This document shows positions 15,279 to 23,550 of a stretch of 64,000 bases of DNA, one piece after another. The notes beneath the pieces were generated by a model. It saw only the letters and a program-made list of their open reading frames with translations. It had not been told where the DNA came from and ran no database searches. The stretch comes from Yoonia vestfoldensis. Lineage in GTDB: Bacteria > Pseudomonadota > Alphaproteobacteria > Rhodobacterales > Rhodobacteraceae. The DNA is taken from assembly GCF_002158905.1 (NCBI RefSeq), contig NZ_CP021431.1:2853001-2917000 (forward strand), given 5' to 3'. The position numbers and the translations under genes are program-made. Positions within the stretch are counted from its first letter, which is position 1. Each line of letters starts with the position of its first letter.

Positions 15279-15733
15279 CCATTCATGACCCGTCGCTTGG
15301 CAGCCAGGCGATCACCCGCCTGTCCCAGCTTGATGATCTGGAAGCCTGCGTCGTGATCTATCTGCGCCTGTGGTGCGCGGGGCCTGTGGGACGTTGCGCC
15401 ATGCGCAGCGATCTGGCCAATGGTCTGGGCGCGCCGCGCGCGGCAATGGCGACCGATGCTTTCGCGGCGATGTTCAGCATGCTGACCCGCCACCCGCGCA
15501 ACCCGCTGCGCCATAACGCCTTGCAAAGCGCCTGCCTGCATCCGGACGAGACCAGCTTTGCGCGCTTTGTGGCGCAGGCGGCCAGTGGCGACCGCGAAGG
15601 CGCGTTATGGTTGGCACTGCCGATGGTGCGCGCCGATCTGGCCCCGCAGCTGACGGCGGCGGCGACCGATTTCGGCTTGCGGATCAGGCAGATGCTGGTG
15701 CAGCGGCCCGATACAACGCCCTATCTGCACTAG
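15275..15733 (+). CDS. Uncharacterised protein in the hemP operon
   Basis: This 152-residue, alpha-helix-rich protein overlaps hemP by four bases (ATGA), so it is translated with it and should share its iron control. Recognisable only by its own features: an LDDLEACVVIYLRLW helix, GRCAMRSDLANGLG in the middle, and a FARFVAQAASGDREGA segment. There is no signal peptide or membrane helix. I do not recognise a family. Operon position suggests a role in haem or iron handling, but this is inference. Confidence 0.75.
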   Translation: MTIHDPSLGSQAITRLSQLDDLEACVVIYLRLWCAGPVGRCAMRSDLANGLGAPRAAMATDAFAAMFSMLTRHPRNPLRHNALQSACLHPDETSFARFVAQAASGDREGALWLALPMVRADLAPQLTAAATDFGLRIRQMLVQRPDTTPYLH

Positions 15734-16545
15734 ATCCGGCGGCGCGCAGTGATCGGACCGCCGCCCTGTGCGGCGATGCGCAGGGTTGCGGCCTCCAGCG
15801 GTTCATAAGCGGTGGCCATGTGATGCGCATTGGCATGGATCAGGGTTGCCGCATCCACCATCATCGCAACATGGCCGCGCCAAAAGATCAGGTCACCGCG
15901 CTGCGCCGCACCGCCAAAATCGGCGCCAAGTCCCGCGCATTGCAGATCGCTATCCGCAGGACATGCGACAGCGCAGGCCCCCAAGGCGGCCGCCACCAGC
16001 CCTGAACAATCAATGCCCCGCGTGGAATTGCCCCCCCAAAGATAGGGCACCCCGAAATGCAGCTGCGCCACGGTGGCCGGATCGGTGAACGGCCGGTCCA
16101 GTGGGCGCAAATGCTTTTTCGGGACATAGCCGACCGTCGTCTCAAAGAATTTTGCCCGTTCATCCAGCACGCTGACCCGCGCCCCGAATGGCAGCGCCAT
16201 GACATCGGGCGATTTCATATCCTCGGTCAGATAGGCATGGGTGGCTGCTGTGCCGACACTATGGGTGACCTGCTGCACAGGCCCCAACCTGTCCGAGGCG
16301 ACATAGCCGACATAGCCATCCACCGCCTGCACAAAGGACCAGCCACCCCGATCCTCGAAGACCGTCACGACCGCGCCCAGCAGCAATTGGCGGTCCCGCG
16401 CGCCCGCAGGTGCGGCGCAAAGGTCGCTGAACGGCCGGATCAGCATCATCGGCTGGCCTGCCAGATAGCGGTCAGCCGTGACCTGCCCCGCCAGATGCAG
16501 GGCCGCGACACGCCCATTGGCCGGTGTCAGGCGGCGGTCGGTCAC
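15730..16545 (-). CDS. NlpC/P60 family cell-wall hydrolase
   Basis: The 271-residue protein ends in an NlpC/P60 (C40) peptidase domain: DCSGLVAAAL carries the catalytic cysteine, GHVAMM the histidine, and HANAHH the third site. Two SH3-like regions precede it (about residues 30-150, with GWSFVQAVDGYVGYV). It probably cleaves gamma-D-glutamyl-diamino acid bonds in peptidoglycan peptides. No signal peptide is seen. It overlaps the upstream M17 aminopeptidase gene by four bases, a pairing that suggests peptide recycling. Confidence 0.92.
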   Translation of the reverse strand: MTDRRLTPANGRVAALHLAGQVTADRYLAGQPMMLIRPFSDLCAAPAGARDRQLLLGAVVTVFEDRGGWSFVQAVDGYVGYVASDRLGPVQQVTHSVGTAATHAYLTEDMKSPDVMALPFGARVSVLDERAKFFETTVGYVPKKHLRPLDRPFTDPATVAQLHFGVPYLWGGNSTRGIDCSGLVAAALGACAVACPADSDLQCAGLGADFGGAAQRGDLIFWRGHVAMMVDAATLIHANAHHMATAYEPLEAATLRIAAQGGGPITARRRI

Positions 16546-17918
16546 AGGCGCAAAAGCTGCGGCAATGCCGCCAGCACCGCCCGCGCGCCCATGCCGATGC
16601 CGCCCTTGGGGCGCGACGGGGCCGCGGATGGCTGCCAGCCGTAGATATCGAAATGGACATAGGGGCTTTGCACGAACCGCCGCAGGAACAAGGCCGCAGT
16701 GATCGCACCCGCCATGCCGCCACCCGGCGCATTGTCCAGATCGGCAATGCCCGGTTCGATCAGCGCCTCATAGGGGTCATGAAACGGCATCCGCCAGACC
16801 GGATCGGCCACCTGCCGCGCGGCTGTGGCGATGGCGGCGGCATGATCGTCGCTGTCGGTAAAGAACGGCGCCAGATCCGGCCCCACCGCGACCCGCGCAG
16901 CCCCGGTCAGCGTCGCCATGGAAATCACCAGATCGGGCGTTTCCTCATCCGCCAGCGCCAGCGCATCGGCCAGCACCAGGCGGCCTTCGGCATCGGTATT
17001 ATTGATCTCGACCGTCAGCCCCTTGCGCGAGGATAGAATATCCTGCGGCCGAAACGCATTGCCCGCGATGCTGTTTTCAACGGCGGGGATCAGCACGCGC
17101 AGCCGCAGCTTGACGCCCAGCGCCATGATCATCTGCGCCAGCCCCAGCACCGTCGCCGCACCGCCCATATCCTTTTTCATCAACCCCATGGAGGCACCGG
17201 GTTTGATATTCAGCCCACCAGTGTCGAAACACACGCCCTTGCCAACCAGCGTCAGGGTCGGACCGGCATCGCCCCAGCGCATGTCGATCAGGCGCGGCGC
17301 GCGGGTGCTGGCGCGCCCGACCGCATGGATCAGCGGAAAATCCGTGATCAGGTCGTCACCTGTCGTGACAGTGATCGCGGCATCATGGGCCAGGGCCAGA
17401 ACGCGCGCGGCATCCTCCAGCTCTTGCGGCCCCATATCCGATGCGGGCGTGTTGATCAGGTCGCGGGTCAGCGCCTCGGCCTGAGCGATGATCTGGATGC
17501 GCGCCGCGTCGATCCCGTCAGGCGCAACAAGCCCCGCGATCGGCGTGGCGGCTTTGCGGTAACGGTCGAACTGATAGCCCGCCAGCAACCAGCCAAGGGC
17601 GGCTTCTTCCAGATCAAGGCCCGACAGGCCGGATGCGATGCGATAGACGCCCTTGGGCAATTGCCGCGCCACGGCCCCGATGTGGAACCGCCCGCGCGCG
17701 CGCGCCTGCGCCGTGCCATAGCCGACCAGCACCTCGGCCAGACCGCCCTGCGCATCGGGCAAGACCAAGACCTGCCCCAGCGCGCCGGTAAACCCATGCT
17801 GGCTGGCCCAGGCCTGCCCGGCCGCAGGCAAGGCGGCGATATATGCGGATGCCTCTTGCGATGGCAGAACATGCAGTGGGATCGCATCAGGATTAGCGGC
17901 AGCAAAAGTCAGGCGCAT
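16542..17918 (-). CDS. Leucyl aminopeptidase family protein (M17)
   Basis: This is a 458-residue cytosolic metallo-aminopeptidase. The M17 core is intact, with VGKGVCFDTGGLNIKP, MKKDMGGAA and the signature NTDAEGRLVLADAL that holds the two metal ions. The N-terminal domain is diverged, as in the PepA-related group common in Alphaproteobacteria. Translation is coupled to the NlpC/P60 gene downstream. A GTCAGGT-N6-ACCTGAC inverted repeat lies just upstream of the start. Confidence 0.92.
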   Translation of the reverse strand: MRLTFAAANPDAIPLHVLPSQEASAYIAALPAAGQAWASQHGFTGALGQVLVLPDAQGGLAEVLVGYGTAQARARGRFHIGAVARQLPKGVYRIASGLSGLDLEEAALGWLLAGYQFDRYRKAATPIAGLVAPDGIDAARIQIIAQAEALTRDLINTPASDMGPQELEDAARVLALAHDAAITVTTGDDLITDFPLIHAVGRASTRAPRLIDMRWGDAGPTLTLVGKGVCFDTGGLNIKPGASMGLMKKDMGGAATVLGLAQMIMALGVKLRLRVLIPAVENSIAGNAFRPQDILSSRKGLTVEINNTDAEGRLVLADALALADEETPDLVISMATLTGAARVAVGPDLAPFFTDSDDHAAAIATAARQVADPVWRMPFHDPYEALIEPGIADLDNAPGGGMAGAITAALFLRRFVQSPYVHFDIYGWQPSAAPSRPKGGIGMGARAVLAALPQLLRL

Positions 17919-17928
17919 GGGTCATCCA

Positions 17929-17948
17929 GTCAGGTCATATCACCTGAC
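17929..17948. promoter_or_regulatory. Inverted repeat GTCAGGT-N6-ACCTGAC upstream of the M17 gene
   Basis: This is a perfect 7+7 palindrome starting 11 bases before the aminopeptidase start. It is either an operator or a hairpin at the 5' end of the message. It has no T-run. Confidence 0.45.
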
Positions 17949-17989
17949 AGAGTAACCGCCGCCATCCGGGCTGCAAGGGCCATCCGCTG

Positions 17990-18406
17990 TCACGGATCGC
18001 GGAAATCCCACAGCTCTGTCACGGTGACGTCAAAGGCGCGTTCCAGCCGCCCCAGAATTGCGGCAAGCGCGTGACGGTCGCCAAAAGCGGCCGCATCCGC
18101 GACATGTTTGGCAGCAAGGGCAACATCGGTCAGCCCGATCTGCCCCGCCACCAGTGCGATCCGGGCTGCGGGCTTGGCCATGGCCGCATGATCGGCCGCG
18201 GCCAGCCGCTGCTGCAACTGGTCCAGCCAATTGGCCATGCCTTCGAGGATATCGCATAACATATCTTCTGCCGCGCGGCCGGGATGATCGGCAAAAACCT
18301 GCGCCAACCGGCTTGGATCGCGCTGCGCGCCGCCAAGCTGGCGCAGAAAAACAACCTCGCAGCCGGGGCGGGGATGGGCGATGTGGAAATGCATTGTCTT
18401 GTCCAT
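17990..18406 (-). CDS. Uncharacterised helical protein
   Basis: The 138-residue product (start MDKTMHFHIAHP) is mostly helical and alanine-rich from residue 40 on, with MANWLDQLQQRLAAADH and an Ile-Gly-Leu-Thr-Asp helix, ending LERAFDVTVTELWDFRDP. The helical second half is Hpt-like in style, but I cannot see a convincing phospho-histidine motif. It is divergent from the carbonic anhydrase gene. Function unknown. Confidence 0.7.
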   Translation of the reverse strand: MDKTMHFHIAHPRPGCEVVFLRQLGGAQRDPSRLAQVFADHPGRAAEDMLCDILEGMANWLDQLQQRLAAADHAAMAKPAARIALVAGQIGLTDVALAAKHVADAAAFGDRHALAAILGRLERAFDVTVTELWDFRDP

Positions 18407-18517
18407 GACCCCAGCCTTACGATACCGACATTCCCAGAAGGTTGACGGAAAAGTAAAAATCGCTCGAAATTCATAAAAATGCGACGTATTCCCTCCAAAG
18501 ATTGCAAGGATTGATGC

Positions 18518-19165
18518 ATGCACTATGTCCGCCCGCTTCCGGCCTATCTGGTCGAGCGCTATCACGGCTGGAAAGCGACCGTTTTCGAATCCAACAGGTT
18601 TGTTTTCGGGGAACTCGCCGCAAAGGGTCAGCAGCCACGGGTCATGATCGTCTCTTGCTGCGACAGCCGGCTGCATGTCACATCAATCTTTGGCGCCGAT
18701 CTTGGCGAATTGTTCATTCACCGCAATATCGCCAATCTGATCCCGCAATATGAACCCGACGGGCTGCATCACGGCACATCCGCCGCCGTGGAATACGGTG
18801 TGCGCACGTTGAAAGTGCAGCATCTGATCGTGCTGGGCCATTCGGGCTGCGGCGGCGTCGAGGGCTGCTATAACATGTGCGCGGGACATGCCCCCGACCT
18901 GAACGAAAAGTCCAGCTTTGTCGGCCGCTGGCTCGATATCATGCGCCCGGCCTATGACGGGCTTCCGGCGGGCGATGATTCCAGCCGCAAACAGGCGCTG
19001 GAAAAGGCCTCCATTCTGGTTTCATTGCAAAATCTGATGACCTTCCCCTTCATCCGCAGCGCCGTGCTTGATGGCAGCATCAGCCTGCATGGGCTGTGGA
19101 AAGATATCGGCGAAGGCCTGCTTGAAACCTATGACCCGACCGACGATTGCTTTGTCCCATTGTGA
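18518..19165 (+). CDS. Beta-class carbonic anhydrase
   Basis: The enzyme interconverts CO2 and bicarbonate. Zinc ligands are visible: Cys47 and Asp49 in the CCDSR motif, with Arg51 next to them, and His108 and Cys111 in HSGCGG. At 215 residues it has the normal length. The gene lies ten bases before sbtA and two genes before an SbtB-like protein, so the three form an inorganic-carbon operon. It is divergent from the helical protein at 17990; the spacer has a TTGACG that could be a -35 box. Confidence 0.94.
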   Translation: MHYVRPLPAYLVERYHGWKATVFESNRFVFGELAAKGQQPRVMIVSCCDSRLHVTSIFGADLGELFIHRNIANLIPQYEPDGLHHGTSAAVEYGVRTLKVQHLIVLGHSGCGGVEGCYNMCAGHAPDLNEKSSFVGRWLDIMRPAYDGLPAGDDSSRKQALEKASILVSLQNLMTFPFIRSAVLDGSISLHGLWKDIGEGLLETYDPTDDCFVPL

Positions 19166-19174
19166 AAGCCTGAT

Positions 19175-20152
19175 ATGATCGAAATACTGTCCCTCGCCGG
19201 CGCAAACCTGATCTCGCCGATTATCCTGAGCTTTGCGCTGGGGCTTTTGGCGGCTCTGGCGCGGTCCGACCTGACCATCCCCGAGGCCGTGGCCAAGGGC
19301 ATGTCGATCTATCTGTTATTTGCGATCGGGTTCAAGGGCGGGGTCGCGGTCAGCGCGCATGGCATCGACCAGACGCTGGTGCTGGCCCTGCTGGCGGGGC
19401 TTGTGCTGTCTTTTACGCTGCCGCTGCTGGCCTTTGGTCTGCTGCGGGTGTTGACGGGGCTGTCGGCCGTGGATGCGGCCGCTGTCGCGGCGCATTACGG
19501 CTCGATCAGCATCGTGACCTTCGTTGCGGCAACATCCGTGCTGCAAGGGCGGATGATCTCGTCCGAGGGCTATATGGTTGCGGTCGCCGCCGTGATGGAA
19601 GCCCCCGCCATTCTCTCGGCGCTCTGGCTTGTGGCGCGCTCGGGCGGCGAGGCCCGGATGGAGCCCGGGCTGATCCGCGAATTGCTGCTGAACGGCTCGA
19701 TCGTGCTGCTGGTCGGGGCGTTTTTCATTGGCGCGATCACCGGCGAAAAAGGCTTTGCCGAAATCAGCGCCTTCATCGAGGCCCCGTTCAAAGGTGTCTT
19801 GTGCCTGTTCTTGCTGGATATGGGGCTGATCGCAGGGCGTGGATTGCGCCAGTCGCGCGGCGTGCTGGGCCTGGGCGCTGTCGGTTTTGCCATCGCGATG
19901 CCGCTGGTCAGCGCGCTGCTCGGCCTCGGTGTCGGCGCGTTGATCGGGCTGTCGCTGGGCGGGATCGTGCTGATGATGGTGCTTTGCGCCTCGGCCAGCT
20001 ATATCGCCGTGCCCGCCGCCATGCGCGTCGCCTTGCCAGAGGCCAATCCGGCAATATACCTGACGCTCTCGCTGGGCGTGACCTTCCCCTTCAACCTGAC
20101 GCTGGGCATCCCGCTCTATCTTGCCATCGCCCAAGCCGTGACCGGAGCCTGA
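19175..20152 (+). CDS. sbtA: SbtA-type sodium-dependent bicarbonate transporter
   Basis: The 325-residue protein has about ten hydrophobic segments in two inverted halves. The N-terminal half shows NLISPIILSFALGL, AIGFKGGVAV and HYGSISIVTFVAATSVL, which are SbtA family features; SYIAVPAAMR matches the second half. SbtA imports bicarbonate with Na+ in cyanobacteria. The neighbouring carbonic anhydrase and PII-like gene strongly support this assignment. Confidence 0.92.
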   Translation: MIEILSLAGANLISPIILSFALGLLAALARSDLTIPEAVAKGMSIYLLFAIGFKGGVAVSAHGIDQTLVLALLAGLVLSFTLPLLAFGLLRVLTGLSAVDAAAVAAHYGSISIVTFVAATSVLQGRMISSEGYMVAVAAVMEAPAILSALWLVARSGGEARMEPGLIRELLLNGSIVLLVGAFFIGAITGEKGFAEISAFIEAPFKGVLCLFLLDMGLIAGRGLRQSRGVLGLGAVGFAIAMPLVSALLGLGVGALIGLSLGGIVLMMVLCASASYIAVPAAMRVALPEANPAIYLTLSLGVTFPFNLTLGIPLYLAIAQAVTGA

Positions 20153-20153
20153 C

Positions 20154-20462
20154 ATGCAGACCCATATCGCCAAACGCGTCGAAATCGTGATCGAAGCCCC
20201 GCTGGAACGCCGCCTGACCGAGGCGCTGACCGCCGCGGGGGTCACCGGCTATACCGTGCTGCCGGTTCTGGGCGGGTCGGGACGGTCAGGGCAATGGTCG
20301 CGCGACGGACAGGTCGGGCGCGCGGGCATGGTCAGCGTGGTCTGCCTGATCAAGCCGAAACGGCTGGACGGGCTGCTGGATGCGATCTTTGCCGTGGTCA
20401 AGAAACATATCGGCGTCGTCAGCGTCACCGATGCCCATGTGCTGCGCGCCGAACGGTTCTGA
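20154..20462 (+). CDS. sbtB: SbtB-like PII-family regulator
   Basis: The 102-residue protein has the PII/SbtB ferredoxin-like fold pattern: an opening VEIVIEAPLERRLTEAL, a long T-loop-like stretch with GGSGRSGQW, and VCLIKPKRLDGLLDAIF. SbtB binds adenine nucleotides (including cAMP) and gates SbtA. The gene follows sbtA by one base. The C-terminus is short and lacks the cysteine pair seen in some cyanobacterial SbtB, so redox control of that type is unlikely. Confidence 0.9.
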   Translation: MQTHIAKRVEIVIEAPLERRLTEALTAAGVTGYTVLPVLGGSGRSGQWSRDGQVGRAGMVSVVCLIKPKRLDGLLDAIFAVVKKHIGVVSVTDAHVLRAERF

Positions 20463-20494
20463 TCCGCGCGGGGACAGGCCGAAGATACTTTTAA

Positions 20495-20576
20495 GCCTCC
20501 GGCGGGGATATTTAGGCTCGGAAGATGGGGGTAAGTCGCTCTGCATCTTCCGAGTAAAAATATCCCCGCCGGAGGC
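20495..20576. repeat. Dispersed intergenic repeat, copy 2: near-perfect inverted pair
   Basis: Two 33-base copies face each other (20495-20527 and 20544-20576) with a 16-base loop. Each runs from GCCTCCGGCGGGGATATTT to TCGGAAGATG. Thirty of 33 positions pair. The element lies between convergent sbtB and zapE, so it may act as a two-way transcription stop. Confidence 0.85.
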
Positions 20577-20586
20577 CCAAAAGTTT

Positions 20587-21648
20587 CTATCCGGCCGCCT
20601 GCCCCCATCCCGCCGATTGCATTTCGCGCAAGCGGCTGGCGGTGCGGGCGAATTCGAACGTGCCTTCACCTTCGAGATAGAGCATCTCGGGGCTGGCGGC
20701 AGCCGAACAGATCAACCGCACCTTCGCCTCGTAAAGCGCGTCGATCAGCGTGACAAAGCGTTTCGCCTCGTTGAAATTGCTGCGCGACAGGGCGGGGATA
20801 TCCTCGAGGATCAGCACCCGTACGGCATCGGCCAGCGTCAGGTAATCCGCGGGGCCAAGCGGGCGACCGCACAGATCATAGAATGTCGCCCGCGCGACCC
20901 CGTTGTGAAACCGCGGCAGCGTGACCTGCCGTCCGTTGACATGCAGCACCAGCGCCTCGGACTGGCCCATGCTGAAATCATCCCAGATGGCGTTGATCGC
21001 GGCACGGGACACGGCATCAATCGGGGTGAAATAGCTGGGGCTGCCGGCCAGACGGTCCTGCCGGTAATCGGTTGCGCTGGCCAGTTCATGCAGGACCATC
21101 CGCTCCTTGAGAAGCGCGATGAAAGGCAAGAAAAGCTGCCGGTTCAGCCCGTTGAGATAAAGATCATCGGGTGGCCGGTTCGATGTCGTCACCACCACGA
21201 CCCCTGCCGCCATCAGCGCGGTAAAAAGCCGCCCGACGATCATCGCATCGGTGATGTCGCTGATCTGCATTTCATCAAAGGCCAGAAACCGCACCCGGCC
21301 TGCCAGTTTAGCCGCCACTGGGGCGATGGCGTCATCCACCCCGTCCTTGCGCGCCAGCGCGATTTCGGCATGGACCCATTGCATGAAAGCGTGGAAATGC
21401 CAGCGTTCCTTGGGCGCATCCACCGTGGCAAACAGCATATCCATCAACATGGATTTGCCCCGCCCGACCCCGCCCCAAAGATAAAGCCCCTTTGCAGGCG
21501 GCGGCCTCTTGCGGAAAAAGCCGGTTTTGACCGGGACGGCCAGCGCTGCCCTGATCCGCTCTAACGCGGGCAAGGCTGCGCTTTGCGCCGGATCGGGCGT
21601 CAGTTTGCCTGCGGCGACGGCGGCCTCATATGCCTGTTGGATGGTCAT
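20587..21648 (-). CDS. zapE: Cell division protein ZapE (AFG1-like ATPase)
   Basis: ZapE is a cytosolic AFG1/LACE1-type AAA ATPase that affects Z-ring stability. The 353-residue protein has a Walker A (GGVGRGKSMLMD), a Walker B (FLAFDEMQISD), a sensor region (VVTTSNRPPDDLY) and a late RFVTLIDALYE helix. The start at 21648 (MTIQQAYEAA) gives the normal size; the extension further upstream overlaps the hydrolase gene's region and looks unlike the family. Confidence 0.92.
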   Translation of the reverse strand: MTIQQAYEAAVAAGKLTPDPAQSAALPALERIRAALAVPVKTGFFRKRPPPAKGLYLWGGVGRGKSMLMDMLFATVDAPKERWHFHAFMQWVHAEIALARKDGVDDAIAPVAAKLAGRVRFLAFDEMQISDITDAMIVGRLFTALMAAGVVVVTTSNRPPDDLYLNGLNRQLFLPFIALLKERMVLHELASATDYRQDRLAGSPSYFTPIDAVSRAAINAIWDDFSMGQSEALVLHVNGRQVTLPRFHNGVARATFYDLCGRPLGPADYLTLADAVRVLILEDIPALSRSNFNEAKRFVTLIDALYEAKVRLICSAAASPEMLYLEGEGTFEFARTASRLREMQSAGWGQAAG

Positions 21649-21697
21649 GCGCGCTGCATAGCGTGACTGCCCTGCCTTGAAAAGGACCGCCCGCAGG

Positions 21698-22621
21698 TCA
21701 GCCGCGCAGGGCGGTGCGCAGCGCCTTGATCGTCTCGGCCGGGTGGCTATAGGGCATTGCATGGCCTGCCTTTGGCACGACCTCTTGGCGCGCATCGCGG
21801 TTCCACTGAGCCAGCAGCCCAAGCGCGGATAGCGTGGTGATCTCGTCCTTCTCGGCCCAGATCGCAACCACGGGCAGCGCCAGAGCCGCGATCTTGCGAT
21901 GCTCTTTTTCCAACCTTTGGGACAGGATGCCGCGTCGGCTTGACAGGATCGCACGCAAAGAACCCCGGCGGTTCAGCGCGGCATGTTGCGCCGCCTGCAT
22001 GATATTGAGGGTCAGGTTCGGCCCATTTGCCGGGATCGCCGCCCGCAGGTAACGGCAGCCGAACATGCCATGGACCCAATCGCCGACCACCGGGGTGCGG
22101 CGACAGAAACGGGTGAACCGATCCTCGCTGCTGCTGATCCCGGCCGAGGCAAAAAGCATCAGCCGAGTCACGCGGTGCGGGTGCTGCGCGGCAAAGAGCG
22201 TCGCGATTGATCCGCCCATGTCATAGCCGACCAGCGTCACCGCTTCCGGGACCTGCTGATGGTCCAGAAGGTCCGACAATTGCCGTGTGAAAAACCGGCC
22301 ATCCTGTCGTCCACGCACTGCATCGGACAGGCCCCGCCCGTAAAGATCATAGACCAGCACCCGGTAGCCCAGCTGGCCCAGCCCTTCGGCCAGGTCGACC
22401 ATGCAGACAGAGGGTGTCGCGACCCCGTGGATCAGCACCGCAACCGGCCCCCGCGCCGAGCCCAGCCAGCGATAACAGGTCACCCCCTGCGACAGGGCTG
22501 CGAAATCGCCCCTGGCCCCTTGCCGCGCGTCAGCCCCGATGCTGACCCGCCGCCTGTCCAACCACCACGGCAGCACCGCGATCCCCGCAAGGGCCAGCAC
22601 CAAGATCACCAGATACCACAT
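21698..22621 (-). CDS. Alpha/beta hydrolase with N-terminal membrane anchor
   Basis: The 307-residue protein starts with a hydrophobic helix (about residues 2-20) and continues as an alpha/beta hydrolase with the oxyanion HG (VLIHGVATPS). The nucleophile elbow reads GYDMGGS, with Asp in place of the usual Ser, as in haloalkane dehalogenases and epoxide hydrolases. A likely acid lies in WAEKDEIT and the histidine in AGHAMPYSHP. Substrate unknown. It sits between the ornithine cyclodeaminase-like gene and zapE on the same strand. Confidence 0.87.
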   Translation of the reverse strand: MWYLVILVLALAGIAVLPWWLDRRRVSIGADARQGARGDFAALSQGVTCYRWLGSARGPVAVLIHGVATPSVCMVDLAEGLGQLGYRVLVYDLYGRGLSDAVRGRQDGRFFTRQLSDLLDHQQVPEAVTLVGYDMGGSIATLFAAQHPHRVTRLMLFASAGISSSEDRFTRFCRRTPVVGDWVHGMFGCRYLRAAIPANGPNLTLNIMQAAQHAALNRRGSLRAILSSRRGILSQRLEKEHRKIAALALPVVAIWAEKDEITTLSALGLLAQWNRDARQEVVPKAGHAMPYSHPAETIKALRTALRG

Positions 22622-22635
22622 CGGCCCGCATCCTA

Positions 22636-23550
22636 TCAGCCGCGCGCTTGCCAGACATCCAGAATATGCCGGCAGGTCATCAGATCGAGATGCGCGCCAC
22701 CCCCGTTCTTGAACAGGGTAATCTCGTCGGGATTATGGCGCTTGAACTGGTCCAGCGCGTAATAATCGGCGATGATATCATTTTGCGTGATCGCCCCGGC
22801 CGCGATGGGGATTTTCAGCTCTCCGATATGGTGAGTCGTGGTGTCCCGGCTATCGACGAAAATGCGCGCTTTTTGCAGGGCGGCATCATCCGCTTCGCGC
22901 ATATCGGGGCGGTAGGCGCCGATCAGGTCAAGATGGGTGCCGGGTTGCAACCACTGGCCCTTGATCAAAGGCGCCGTGGACATGGTGGCAGAGGTCACGA
23001 TATCCGCGCCGCGCACCGCCTGTTCCAGATCACCCGCGACAGTCACATCCGGAAAGGCTTGGCGAAATGCCTCGGCCCCCTCGGCAGAGCGGTTCCAGAT
23101 TGTGAACCGCGCGTCGGGAAAGGCCGCGCCATAGGCCTGCCGCAGCGACTGGCCCACGGTACCCGCGCCGACGATCAGGATATTGCGGCTGTCGGGCCGT
23201 GCCAGCAGGCGCGCCGCCAGCAGGCTGTCACCGGCGGTTTTCCATTTTGTCACCAGATGGAAATCAAGGATCGCCTCCAGCGCGCCATCTGTCCCTGAAA
23301 ACAGGTTCACCGCCCCGCCGATGGCAGGTTTGCCCAGCGCCTTGTTGGCGGGAAAGATCGTGGCGCATTTCACCGCCAGCCCCAGCCCCGCGATCCAGGC
23401 GGACCGGTTCAGCAGGGTGTTTTGCCCTTCGTAAAGGAACACATCGGCGACATCGGCCTTTGGCCCTTGATGCCCTGCCGCCAGCGCATCGGTCAGGGCG
23501 AGCCAGTCGAGCATGGGATCGGCTTCGGCAAAGGGGATCATCACGGTCAT
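22636..23550 (-). CDS. Ornithine cyclodeaminase family protein
   Basis: The 304-residue protein belongs to the ornithine cyclodeaminase / mu-crystallin family. It shows the substrate loop AVKCATIFPAN, a FHLVTKWKTAGDSLLAARLL helix, the Rossmann motif VGAGTVGQ, and SATMSTAPLIKGQWL. Members use NAD(P) to cyclise ornithine or reduce cyclic imines such as pyrroline-2-carboxylate. The start at 23550 (MTVMIPF) overlaps the upstream HAD gene by four bases. Confidence 0.88.
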   Translation of the reverse strand: MTVMIPFAEADPMLDWLALTDALAAGHQGPKADVADVFLYEGQNTLLNRSAWIAGLGLAVKCATIFPANKALGKPAIGGAVNLFSGTDGALEAILDFHLVTKWKTAGDSLLAARLLARPDSRNILIVGAGTVGQSLRQAYGAAFPDARFTIWNRSAEGAEAFRQAFPDVTVAGDLEQAVRGADIVTSATMSTAPLIKGQWLQPGTHLDLIGAYRPDMREADDAALQKARIFVDSRDTTTHHIGELKIPIAAGAITQNDIIADYYALDQFKRHNPDEITLFKNGGGAHLDLMTCRHILDVWQARG

